This document shows positions 15,697 through 23,702 of a stretch of DNA of 64,000 nucleotides, piece after piece; position 1 is the stretch's first letter; every line of letters starts with the position of its first letter. Under the pieces are notes generated by a model that had not been told where the DNA came from, did no database searches, and saw only the letters and a list, made by a program, of their open reading frames with translations. Origin of the DNA: Actinomadura coerulea (GTDB taxonomy: Bacteria; Actinomycetota; Actinomycetes; Streptosporangiales; Streptosporangiaceae); the NCBI RefSeq assembly GCF_014208105.1, contig NZ_JACHMQ010000001.1:1922001-1986000 (forward strand). The letters are read 5' to 3'. A program made the position numbers and the translations under genes.

Positions 15697-16818
15697 TCAG
15701 GCCTGCAGGGGGCAGCGGTCCACCACCCACACGTCCTCCTCCCGGCCCGCGGGCGGCAGTGGCGGCTCGTCGGTGAGCCGGTCCAGATGCCACTCGATGT
15801 GGGCGAGCGGGCCCCGCCAGCCCGCCAGCAGGTCGGCCAGCGGGCGCGGCGGCCCCGGCGGCCCGTAGGGGCGCGGGTCGGGCAGCTCGCCCTCCCACAG
15901 CGCGTCATCGCAGTCGGCCGCCCAGTGCGCCACCGCCTCCAGCACCTGCCGCAGATCGCGCGCCAGATCGCCCAGCGACCGCAGCGCCATCGCGTCCTGG
16001 ATCATCCGCTCCCGCGCGTCGTAGGTCAGGTCCCGCCCGAACGCCGGCGGGAACGGCGGCGGGCGGCCCTCCAGCACCGGCTCCTCGCCCGTCGCCGCCG
16101 ACCGGATCGCGGCCGCCTGCCACCGCGTCCACTCCGCCAGATGCCCCAGCACGCCCCGCAGCGCCGCCGCGCCCGCGCCGCCGCCGCGGGCCTGCGCGGC
16201 CGCGTCCCGCAGCCGCGACCGCACGAACTCCAGCCGGTCCAGCGTCCACGCCCGCGCCCGGGCCGCGCCCGCCGCGCCCGCCGGGCCCCGCGGCCCGGCC
16301 GCCGGGCGCGGCACCGGCACCCGCAGAGCCGCCAGCAGGTCGTCCAGGTCCCGCACCTCGGCGCCCCGCCCCGACAGCACCGCCGCACCGATCCGGTCGA
16401 GGCGGAACATCCGCGGCCCGTCGCGCATGCGGCACCACCCCACCAGGTACTCCCCGTAGGGGGCCACGACCAGGCCGTGCGCCTCCACGTCCCGGAAGCT
16501 GCGCGCGCCCGCCCGGTCGGTGTAGGCCAGCCGCACGACCCGCCGGGCGCGGACCGCCTCGGCGAGCGTGTCGTGCACCGGGCCCATCAGCGACCCCACC
16601 TCGCTCAGCGGCTCGCGCGCCGCGGGCGCGGGCAGCGCGTACCCGCGGCCCCTGCGGGCCCGCACCGGCAGCCCGCCGTGCGTCAGCAGCTCCACGTCGC
16701 GGCGGACGGTCCGCTCGCTGACCCCCAGACGCGCCGCCAGCGCCGCCGGGTCCAGCGGGTCGGGCGAGGCCGCCCGCAGCTCCGCGACGAGCGCCAGCAG
16801 CCGGTCTACGCGATCCAC
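15697..16818 (-). CDS. WYL regulator fused to a DinB-like helical domain
   Basis: A 373-residue two-part protein. The N-terminal half has a winged HTH (LAARLGVSERTVRRDVELL) and a WYL module (RVVRLAYTDRAGARSFRDVE, LVVAPYGEYLVGWCRMRDG, MFRLDRI). After a Pro/Ala-rich linker (about residues 170-190) the C-terminal half reads as a DinB-type four-helix domain (WTLDRLEFVRSRLRDAAAQA, VLGHLAEWTRWQAAAI, AHIEWHLDRL). DinB proteins are metal- and often thiol-cofactor-dependent transferases. The usual WYL C-terminal extension is missing, so the DinB-like part may have replaced it. No target operon is adjacent. Confidence 0.8.
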   Translation of the reverse strand: MDRVDRLLALVAELRAASPDPLDPAALAARLGVSERTVRRDVELLTHGGLPVRARRGRGYALPAPAAREPLSEVGSLMGPVHDTLAEAVRARRVVRLAYTDRAGARSFRDVEAHGLVVAPYGEYLVGWCRMRDGPRMFRLDRIGAAVLSGRGAEVRDLDDLLAALRVPVPRPAAGPRGPAGAAGAARARAWTLDRLEFVRSRLRDAAAQARGGGAGAAALRGVLGHLAEWTRWQAAAIRSAATGEEPVLEGRPPPFPPAFGRDLTYDARERMIQDAMALRSLGDLARDLRQVLEAVAHWAADCDDALWEGELPDPRPYGPPGPPRPLADLLAGWRGPLAHIEWHLDRLTDEPPLPPAGREEDVWVVDRCPLQA

Positions 16819-16878
16819 GCCCCCATCGTGACCGCGCCCGCCCGCGAATCACCCTTCCACGGGGGCTGAGAACCCTTA

Positions 16879-16907
16879 CCGGCGCGGGGTTTCGGGCCCC
16901 GCGCCGG
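16879..16907. terminator. Hairpin terminator downstream of the 956-residue gene
   Basis: CCGGCGCGGGG (16879-16889) and CCCCGCGCCGG (16897-16907) form a perfect 11-bp stem with a 7-nt loop, 52 bp beyond the stop of the minus-strand gene at 16959. A second perfect palindrome, CCCGCGGC/GCCGCGGG, follows at 16909-16924. Confidence 0.6.
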
Positions 16908-16958
16908 ACCCGCGGCGCCGCGGGATCCCGCCGCCGGGCGGTGAGCCCGGGGCGGGGG

Positions 16959-19829
16959 TCAGCGGCCCGACAGCTCCACCGCCAGGCCCTCGAAGTCGGC
17001 CGCCGCCAGCGACAGCGCGCTGCCGATCGCCTGCGTGGCCTCCGCGCTGCCCAGATGCCGCGTCGCGGCGCGGTCCAGGTAGGCCTCCACGAGCCGCGCC
17101 CCGGTCAGCCGGCCCCGCGGGCGCAGCGAACCCACCTCGCGGTGCACCACCGCCCACGCGTCCGAGCCCAGGCGCAGGCTGCGCTCCTCGGCCAGCAGCC
17201 GCACCAGCGCCGCGCGCGCCTGCGCGCCCGACAGGTCCGGCAGCCGCACCGCCCGCATGTCGGTCACCAGCTCCGGCGACGCCGCCGACAGCTCCCCGAC
17301 GCGGTCGGGCTCGCAGGTGCCCAGCAGCGCCGTGTCGTTCACGCCCTCCAGCCGCGTCCGGTACAGCACCGAGGCGTAGGCGGGGCCCTGCGACTCGTCC
17401 AGGATCAGCCCGTCCAGGCCGTCCAGCAGCAGGACGTGCCCGGCGTGCTCCTCCAGTGCCGCGCGCAGCCCGTCGGGGCCGTGCTCGCGCAGGTCCTCGG
17501 CGTGGACGGCGTGGACCTCGCCGCTGGAGGCCTCCACCTCCGCCAGCGCGCGGGCCGTCATCCGCGCCAGCCGCCGCTGCCCGCTGGAGGGCGCGCCGAT
17601 GAGCAGCAGCGCCGGCGCCGACGCGCTCGACACCTCCTGGCCGCGCAGCCGCCGCGCCCACTTGCCGCGCCGCCGCACCTCGGTGATGACGCGTTCGATG
17701 TCGTCGGCGCCGCACAAAAACCGGATCCCGTAGGCCTCGGCGACCTGCGGGGCCGGCTCGGCGGCGGGCGCGGGCCGCAGCGGGGGCGGCGGCTCGGGGA
17801 CCGGCGCCGGGGGAGGCGGCAGGGAGGGGGCCGGCAGGTCCGCGTGGGGCGGCGGTGGCGGTGGCGCGTCCGCGCCGGGCCAGGCCGGGCCCGGATCGAG
17901 CTGGGTGCGGAACGCGTCGGTGTCCAGCTGCGTCTGGTGCGGTTCCGACGGCCACACCGGCTCCGGGACCGGCTCCCGCTCCGGCGGCGGCTCGGGAGCC
18001 TGCTCCCGCGCGGGGGCGGGCGCCGGGGGAGGCGGGGGAGGCGCGATCCGCGGCGGCGGCGCGTCGGACGCGAACGGGTCCGGCGAGGGCGGCGGAACGG
18101 GCGGCGGGACGGGCGGCGGCGGGACGGAGTCGTGGCCGCGCTGCTCGCCGTGGGACTGCTCGGGCAGGCCGTGCTCGTGGGAGCCCGGCTCCGGCGGCGA
18201 CCCGGGCGGGGGCGGCGGCACGTACCGGAAGGGCGGTTCCAGCGAGGACGGGGCCGGCGGTTCGGGCGCGGCGGGCGGGGCGGGCGCCGGGACCGGCGGG
18301 GCGGCCGGGGGCGGGGCGGGCGCCACCGCCGGCGGCGGGCCCGGGGCCTCCTGCGCCGGCTCGGGCACCGGCGCGACCGGCAGGTCGGCGCCGGCGGCGG
18401 CGCGCTCGGCGGCCATGTGGGCGCGGGCGGCCTTGATGATGTCCCACGCCGACAGCTCGTCGGTGGAGGGCGGGGTGTGCATGGCCGGGGAGGTCAGCTC
18501 CGCCGCGACCGCCTGCGGCACCGCGAACCCCGTCGACGGCGGCGGCACCTGCGCCAGCCGGCACCACGTCAACCCGAGGGTGTAGCTGGTGGCCAGCAGC
18601 GCGGCCAGGGCGTCGGGGTCCTCGCCGCGCAGCGCGTCGGGCAGGCGCCCGTCGCGCGGCCACAGCGACCGCAGCGGGTGGGCCGGGTCGGTCAGCACCG
18701 CCTGCAGCGTGCGGGCGCTGTCGGCGTCCAGCCAGTGCTGCACCGCCGGCAACGCGCCCGGCGCGGCCTGCAGGTCGGCGGCCAGCACCGCGATCCCGGC
18801 GCGGCGGACCTCGTCGTGGCTGCGGCCCGCCGCGGCCGGGCGCGGCCCGCTCAGCCCGGCGACGATCTCCTGCAGGTCGTACAGGGCCAGGCGCAGGTAC
18901 TCCCCGGGCGCGGTGTCGCGGACCATCGGGGTGGCGAACTCGGCGGGGCAGCGGCGCCGCCACTCCTGCAGGATCGCCTCGGGCCCGTACCGGACGGTGG
19001 CCATGTCCTGGTTGACCATGCGCAGGGACGCCGCGGTCACCGCGGCCAGCGCGTCGGCGCCGGGGCGGAACCGGGGGTCGGCCTGCAGCCCGGCGGCGAC
19101 CTCGTACATGACGCGGGCGATGTGCGCGGCGCCGCCGCCGTCGCCGGCGCCGAGCCGGTGGACGTAGTAGCCGGCCAGGGTGGCGAAGTCCGGCGGCATC
19201 ATCCAGTGCAGCTGGTCGGCGGAGGTGGTCAGGAACGGGATGAACGACTCGATCAGCGGGTGCTCGGTCAGCACCACCGGGGAGCCCGCGCACCACAGCA
19301 GCGCGCCCCACGCGGCGGCGACGGTGCTGGGCGTGCCCGGCTGGAACATCGGGTCGCGCTGGGCGAACTGCTGCGGGTTCACCGCCAGCGCGGTGGTCAG
19401 GGCCTGGGAGATGCGGGCGACGACGGCGGTGTCGGGGACTGGCCCGAGGAACCCCAGCGGCGCCACGCGCCCGGCCGACAGGTCCGGGCCGGTGGGGAAC
19501 AGCTGCGGCGGGACGGGCGGCGTCCCGGCGCCCTGGGGCGCGGGGACGGCGACGCGGCGGTCCTCGGACTGCGCGGGGGGCGGGCAGGGGTGCCAGGTGC
19601 CGTCCAGGCCGCAGCGGTACCAGCGCCCCCAGGCGCCGTACAGCCACCACTCGCCGGCGCCCCACAGCATCCGCGCGGCGATCTGCGCCGCCCGGTCGGC
19701 CGGCTGCGCGCTGTGCCACCACGGTGAGGCCACCAGCTCGCGCACGTTGCCCTCGACCGAGGCGAACAGGTCGCCGCCCGGGCCGCCTCCGGTTCCGCCG
19801 GGCCCCGCCCCGGCCGACTGCCAGCTCAT
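16959..19829 (-). CDS. Large Pro-rich protein with C-terminal degenerate AAA+-like domain
   Basis: A 956-residue protein I cannot assign to a named family. Residues about 1-400 form a globular region with an unusual Trp-rich motif (GAGEWWLYGAWGRWYRCGLD) and long helical stretches. About 200 residues of Pro/Ala/Glu-rich linker follow. The last ~280 residues look like an AAA+ domain of CbxX/EccA type: GADDIERVITEVRRRGKWAR, a P-loop-like LLLIGAPSSGQRRLARMTAR, and a Walker B-like VLLLDGLDGLI. The P-loop lacks the Lys that contacts phosphates (GQRR instead of GKT), so nucleotide hydrolysis is doubtful. There is no signal peptide. Start chosen at the MSWQ ATG; an upstream in-frame ATG exists at 19895. 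Confidence 0.75.
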   Translation of the reverse strand: MSWQSAGAGPGGTGGGPGGDLFASVEGNVRELVASPWWHSAQPADRAAQIAARMLWGAGEWWLYGAWGRWYRCGLDGTWHPCPPPAQSEDRRVAVPAPQGAGTPPVPPQLFPTGPDLSAGRVAPLGFLGPVPDTAVVARISQALTTALAVNPQQFAQRDPMFQPGTPSTVAAAWGALLWCAGSPVVLTEHPLIESFIPFLTTSADQLHWMMPPDFATLAGYYVHRLGAGDGGGAAHIARVMYEVAAGLQADPRFRPGADALAAVTAASLRMVNQDMATVRYGPEAILQEWRRRCPAEFATPMVRDTAPGEYLRLALYDLQEIVAGLSGPRPAAAGRSHDEVRRAGIAVLAADLQAAPGALPAVQHWLDADSARTLQAVLTDPAHPLRSLWPRDGRLPDALRGEDPDALAALLATSYTLGLTWCRLAQVPPPSTGFAVPQAVAAELTSPAMHTPPSTDELSAWDIIKAARAHMAAERAAAGADLPVAPVPEPAQEAPGPPPAVAPAPPPAAPPVPAPAPPAAPEPPAPSSLEPPFRYVPPPPPGSPPEPGSHEHGLPEQSHGEQRGHDSVPPPPVPPPVPPPSPDPFASDAPPPRIAPPPPPPAPAPAREQAPEPPPEREPVPEPVWPSEPHQTQLDTDAFRTQLDPGPAWPGADAPPPPPPHADLPAPSLPPPPAPVPEPPPPLRPAPAAEPAPQVAEAYGIRFLCGADDIERVITEVRRRGKWARRLRGQEVSSASAPALLLIGAPSSGQRRLARMTARALAEVEASSGEVHAVHAEDLREHGPDGLRAALEEHAGHVLLLDGLDGLILDESQGPAYASVLYRTRLEGVNDTALLGTCEPDRVGELSAASPELVTDMRAVRLPDLSGAQARAALVRLLAEERSLRLGSDAWAVVHREVGSLRPRGRLTGARLVEAYLDRAATRHLGSAEATQAIGSALSLAAADFEGLAVELSGR

Positions 19830-19913
19830 CCGGCGAATAGTAGTGGCCGCGGGCGTCACGTCCGGCATCGCCTGGATTGGCCGGTATCCCACCATCGACG
19901 TGTAAGGAGCGTT

Positions 19914-21026
19914 ATGGCAGGATGCTCATTAGCCCGCCGGGAGCGGGCTCGGCGGCACACCGCACGACCCCGGGGGGTGAGGATGGACGGCGCCACGCGG
20001 ACCCGCGCCCAGGGCCTGGCCCTGGCGCTGCTGTCCTCGGTGTGCTTCGGCGCGTCCGGGCCGTTCGGCAAGGCCCTCATCGAGGCCGGGCTCGGCCCCC
20101 TGCAGGCGGTGTGGCTGCGCATCGCGGTCGCCGCGCTGGTCCTGGCGCCGCTGCCGTTCGTGCTGCGGGGACGGGCCGCCGTCCGCGGCCTGCGGCCCCA
20201 CCTGCCCGCCCTGGCCCTCTACGGCCTGACCGGCGTCGCCGGCTGCCAGGCGTTCTACTTCGTGGCCGCCTCCCGCCTGCCGGTCGGGGTGGCGATCCTG
20301 CTGGAGTTCAGCGGCCCGGTCATCGTGCTGGCGTGGCTGCGGCTGGTGCGCCGCGCCCCCGTCCACCGCACCGCCGCCGCCGGCGTCGCGATCGCCATGG
20401 CCGGCCTCGCCCTGGTCGTCCAGGTGTGGACGGGGCTGTCGCTGGACCCGGTCGGCCTGGCCGCCGGGCTCGGCGCCGCCGCCTGCCAGGCCAGCTACTT
20501 CCTCATCGTCGACCGCCTGGCGGGCCAGGTCGACCCCGTCGCCATCGCCTCCGCCGGCAGCGTCGTCGCCGCCGTCGCCCTCACCGCCCTGGCCGCGCCG
20601 TGGACGCTGCCCTGGCAGGTGCTGCCCGCCGAGGTGCCCGTCGGCGGGCACGCCGCGCCCGGATGGGTGCTGGTCGCCGTGATCGGCCTGGTCAGCACCG
20701 TCCTCGCCTACCTCACCGGCGTCGCCGGGCTCCAGCGCCTGTCGGCGCAGGTCGGCGGCGCCATCTGCTACACCGAGGCCGTCGCCGCCGCCCTCATCGC
20801 CTGGGCCGCCCTCGGGGAGCGCCTCACCGCCGCGCAGCTGACCGGCGGCGTGATCGTGCTGGCCGGCGCCTACATCGCCCAGCGCGCCACCGTCGCCCAC
20901 CCCGAGGTCCTGCACGCCGCCGCCCCCGCGGACCGCCCGCCGGACGCCGCGCAGGGCAACGGGTCGGGCGGCGGCACCGGCGGCGGGACGGGCCCGCGGC
21001 ACCGCACCGCCGCCCTGCCCCGGTGA
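19914..21026 (+). CDS. EamA/DMT-family transporter
   Basis: A 370-residue ten-helix drug/metabolite exporter-like protein with two EamA repeats: LALALLSSVCFGASGPFGKA begins the first, GLAAGLGAAACQASYFLIVD the second, and ALIAWAALGERLTAAQLTGG near the end is the classic EamA signature. The last ~40 residues are a Gly/Pro-rich cytoplasmic tail. TAAGGAGCGTT before the ATG at 19914 supports that start; an alternative ATG at 19983 begins nearer the first helix and has GTGAGG in front. The exported compound is unknown. It converges on the ABC permease gene. Confidence 0.88.
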   Translation: MAGCSLARRERARRHTARPRGVRMDGATRTRAQGLALALLSSVCFGASGPFGKALIEAGLGPLQAVWLRIAVAALVLAPLPFVLRGRAAVRGLRPHLPALALYGLTGVAGCQAFYFVAASRLPVGVAILLEFSGPVIVLAWLRLVRRAPVHRTAAAGVAIAMAGLALVVQVWTGLSLDPVGLAAGLGAAACQASYFLIVDRLAGQVDPVAIASAGSVVAAVALTALAAPWTLPWQVLPAEVPVGGHAAPGWVLVAVIGLVSTVLAYLTGVAGLQRLSAQVGGAICYTEAVAAALIAWAALGERLTAAQLTGGVIVLAGAYIAQRATVAHPEVLHAAAPADRPPDAAQGNGSGGGTGGGTGPRHRTAALPR

Positions 21027-21036
21027 CCGCGCCCGG

Positions 21037-21861
21037 TCAGGCGTTCTCGCGGCGGAACCGGCGGGCGCCCAGCGCCACCGACGCCACCAGCAGCGCGACC
21101 GCCACCAGCGCCCCCTCCGCGACCGCCGCCGTCGCGTAGTCGCCCAGGAACGCCGCCCGCGCCGCGTCCACCATGTACCGGAACGGCGTGAACCGCGACA
21201 CCGCGTCCAGCCACCCCGGCGCCAGGCTCATCGGCAGCAGGATCCCCGACAGCAGCATCAGCGGCAGCGTCACCGACGTCAGGATCGGCGCGAACGCGTC
21301 CTCGCTGCGCGTGCGCAGCGCCACCACGTAGGACAGGGACGCCACGCTCACCGCCAGCGCCACCACCAGCGCCAGCCCGACCGCGATCCCGCCCACCGGT
21401 GCCCGCAGCCCCAGCGCCAGCCCGACCGCCACCACCACCGCGCTCTGGAACGCGACCACGACGGTGTCGCGCAGGACCCGCCCCAGCAGCAGCGCGGTCC
21501 GGCTGGCCGGGGTGACCCGCAGCCGGTCCACCACTCCCGACCGCAGGTCCGCGATCAGCCCGAACCCCGCGAACCCGGCACCGAACAGCGCCAGCTGGAT
21601 CAGCACCCCCGGCACGAACACCTGCCAGGCGGAGCCCGCGCCGAACCCGCGCACGTCGACCAGGTCCGACAGCAGCGGCCCGAACAGCACCAGGTACAGC
21701 AGCGGCTGCACCGCGCCGAACACCACCGCGACCTTGCTGCGCAGCGTCTGCCGCATGTACCGCAGGAAGATCAGGCGGGTGTCGGACGCGACCCGCGCGA
21801 CGGACGCGACCCGCCCCGGCGACGCGGCCGGTCCGGCGGAAGCACTCTGTTCACCAGGCAT
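21037..21861 (-). CDS. ABC-2 type exporter permease (DrrB-like)
   Basis: A 274-residue membrane protein with six hydrophobic segments, the permease partner of the ATPase encoded just upstream. TRLIFLRYMRQTLRSKVAVV and VQPLLYLVLFGPLLSDLV open the ABC2_membrane domain, and GFAGFGLIADLRSGVVDRLR matches the ABC-2 signature region. GAGGAG stands 8 bases before the ATG. It follows the ATPase gene by 18 bp in one transcript. Such DrrAB-like pairs export hydrophobic compounds, often antibiotics, but the substrate here is unknown. Confidence 0.92.
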   Translation of the reverse strand: MPGEQSASAGPAASPGRVASVARVASDTRLIFLRYMRQTLRSKVAVVFGAVQPLLYLVLFGPLLSDLVDVRGFGAGSAWQVFVPGVLIQLALFGAGFAGFGLIADLRSGVVDRLRVTPASRTALLLGRVLRDTVVVAFQSAVVVAVGLALGLRAPVGGIAVGLALVVALAVSVASLSYVVALRTRSEDAFAPILTSVTLPLMLLSGILLPMSLAPGWLDAVSRFTPFRYMVDAARAAFLGDYATAAVAEGALVAVALLVASVALGARRFRRENA

Positions 21862-21879
21862 GGGGGAGACTCCTCGGGT

Positions 21880-22827
21880 TCAGGCCGCGTCGCGCAGCGA
21901 GCGGCCGGTGACGGTGAAGAACACGTCGTCCAGCGTCGGACGGGCCAGGTTCAGCGCCGCCAGCTCGACGCCCGCGCCGTCCAGCGCGCGGATCAGGGAC
22001 ATCAGGGCCTTCTCGCCGTCCTCGACGGTGAGCCGCAGCGTCCCGCCGGACACGGCGGCCTCGCGGACGGCCGGATGCGCCGCCAGCGCCCTGCGGGCGC
22101 CCTCGACGCCGGCGGCCTCGGCCAGCTCCACCGTGACCACGTCACCGGCGACGCGGCGCTTGAGCTCGGCGGGCGTGCCCTCGGCGACGATGCGGCCCCG
22201 GTCGATGATCAGCAGCCGGTCGCACAGCGCGTCGGCCTCGTCCAGGTAGTGCGTGGTCAGGAACACCGTCGCGCCGTCCCTGTCGCGCATCGCGCGGATG
22301 TGGTCCCACAGGTTGCCGCGGCTCTGCGGGTCCAGGCCCGTGGTCGGCTCGTCCAGGAAAAGCAGCGGCGGACGGTGCACCAGCCCGAGCGCGATGTCCA
22401 GCCGGCGGCGCTGCCCGCCCGACAGCGACCCCGCCGGACGCCGCTCCAGGCCCTTCAGGTCCAGGTGCGCGCACAGCTCCGCTGTCCGCGCGGACCGGTC
22501 GCGCACCCCGTACAGGCGGGCCTGCAGGTCCAGCTCCTCGGCGACCGGGACGCCCGGGTCGGTGCCGCCGCCCTGCGCGACGTGGCCGATGCGGCGCCGC
22601 ACCGCCGCCGGGTCGGCGCGCAGGTCGTGCCCCGCGACGGTCGCGGTCCCCGCGGACGGCGCCAGCAGCGTCGTCAGCATCCGCAGCGTGGTGGTCTTGC
22701 CGGCCCCGTTGGGTCCGAGGAACCCGACGACCTCGCCGGGCGCGACCGACAGGTCCACCCCGCGGACGGCCTCGACCGTCCCGTGCCCGCCGGTGAAGGT
22801 GCGGGCGAGCCCGCGTGCCTCGATCAC
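21880..22827 (-). CDS. ABC exporter ATP-binding protein (DrrA family)
   Basis: A 315-residue ATPase. Walker A is [10 protein letters not shown], the signature is LSGGQRRRLDIALGL, Walker B is PPLLFLDEPTTGLD and the switch His is in FLTTHYLDEAD. The C-terminal ~80 residues with RPTLDDVFFTVTGRSL are the extension of DrrA-type exporters. The GTG at 22827 has AAGGAGG five bases upstream; this fits MIEARGLARTF as the natural beginning, and longer in-frame extensions run into the TetR operator region. It is divergent from the TetR gene at 22922, which probably represses both. Confidence 0.93.
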   Translation of the reverse strand: MIEARGLARTFTGGHGTVEAVRGVDLSVAPGEVVGFLGPNGAGKTTTLRMLTTLLAPSAGTATVAGHDLRADPAAVRRRIGHVAQGGGTDPGVPVAEELDLQARLYGVRDRSARTAELCAHLDLKGLERRPAGSLSGGQRRRLDIALGLVHRPPLLFLDEPTTGLDPQSRGNLWDHIRAMRDRDGATVFLTTHYLDEADALCDRLLIIDRGRIVAEGTPAELKRRVAGDVVTVELAEAAGVEGARRALAAHPAVREAAVSGGTLRLTVEDGEKALMSLIRALDGAGVELAALNLARPTLDDVFFTVTGRSLRDAA

Positions 22828-22864
22828 GATGACCTCCTTGGAAGCGCCGGCCGCTAGCGTAACC

Positions 22865-22898
22865 CCAAATTTGCAGTCACTCCAAATTTTCAGTGACA
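22865..22898. promoter_or_regulatory. TetR operator between the exporter operon and its regulator
   Basis: Two 17-bp direct repeats abut: CCAAATTTGCAGTCACT (22865-22881) and CCAAATTTTCAGTGACA (22882-22898), 14 of 17 identical. Overlaid on them is an inverted repeat GTCACT, 10 bp, AGTGAC (22876-22897). The AT-rich block lies in a 94-bp divergent intergenic space, the expected site for the TetR-family repressor. Confidence 0.6.
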
Positions 22899-22921
22899 CC
22901 AGGGAAGGTATATTTCCGTGC

Positions 22922-23647
22922 ATGGGTGAGGACCACGTCCCCGGCGCCGAGCCGGAACTGGGGCTGCGGGAACGCAAGAAGCGCGAGACGCGGCGCCGCA
23001 TCGCCGACATCGCCACCGGCCTGTTCATGACCCGCGGGTTCGACAACGTCACCATCGCCGACGTCGCCCGCACCGCCGACGTGTCGGTCAACACCGTCTT
23101 CAACTACTTCCGGACCAAGGAAGACCTGTTCTTCGACCGGCAGGACGAGGTCATCGAGGCCGCCGGGCGCGACTTCCGCGACCGCCGCCCCGGCGAGGGC
23201 GCCGTGGCGCTGTTCCGCCGCCGCTTCTTCGAGGGCCTGGACGCCCGCGCCTACCAGACCGCCTTCCACGAGGGCTCGGAGGTCTGGACCCGCACCGTCC
23301 GCGACAGCCCCGCCCTCATGGCCCGCCAGCGCGAGATCGGCCGCCGGGCCCAGGACCGCCTCGCCGACCTGCTCGCCGAGGCCACCGGCGCCGGCCCCGA
23401 CGACATCGCCCCCCGCGCCGCCGCCGCGATGATCTTCGCCGTGCAGAACACGCTCGTCGAGCAGATCGCCGACCGCAAGAGCGCGGGGGAGACCCTGCAG
23501 GAGATGGCCGAGGACGTCTACGCCGCCGCCGCCCGCGCCTTCGACCTGCTCGAACACGGCCTCGGCCGCTACGCCGCCGCACCCGCCCCCGCGCCCCCCG
23601 ACCCGGCGCCCGGCCCCGGCGGCCAGGCCCCGGCCACCGGAAAATGA
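22922..23647 (+). CDS. TetR-family regulator of the DrrAB-like exporter
   Basis: A 241-residue repressor. The HTH is in ETRRRIADIATGLFMTRGFD and VTIADVARTADVSVNTVFNY, followed by FRTKEDLFFDR, the standard TetR_N domain at residues 20-70. The remaining helical ligand domain ends in an unusual Pro/Ala-rich tail (about residues 218-241). Divergence from the exporter operon over a 94-bp gap containing clear repeats points to local control. The ligand is likely the compound exported. Confidence 0.9.
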   Translation: MGEDHVPGAEPELGLRERKKRETRRRIADIATGLFMTRGFDNVTIADVARTADVSVNTVFNYFRTKEDLFFDRQDEVIEAAGRDFRDRRPGEGAVALFRRRFFEGLDARAYQTAFHEGSEVWTRTVRDSPALMARQREIGRRAQDRLADLLAEATGAGPDDIAPRAAAAMIFAVQNTLVEQIADRKSAGETLQEMAEDVYAAAARAFDLLEHGLGRYAAAPAPAPPDPAPGPGGQAPATGK

Positions 23648-23702
23648 GTGTCGACCCACCGCAGATCATTCCTAGACTCCAGGGTTGCGGAGGCCGACAA
23701 CC

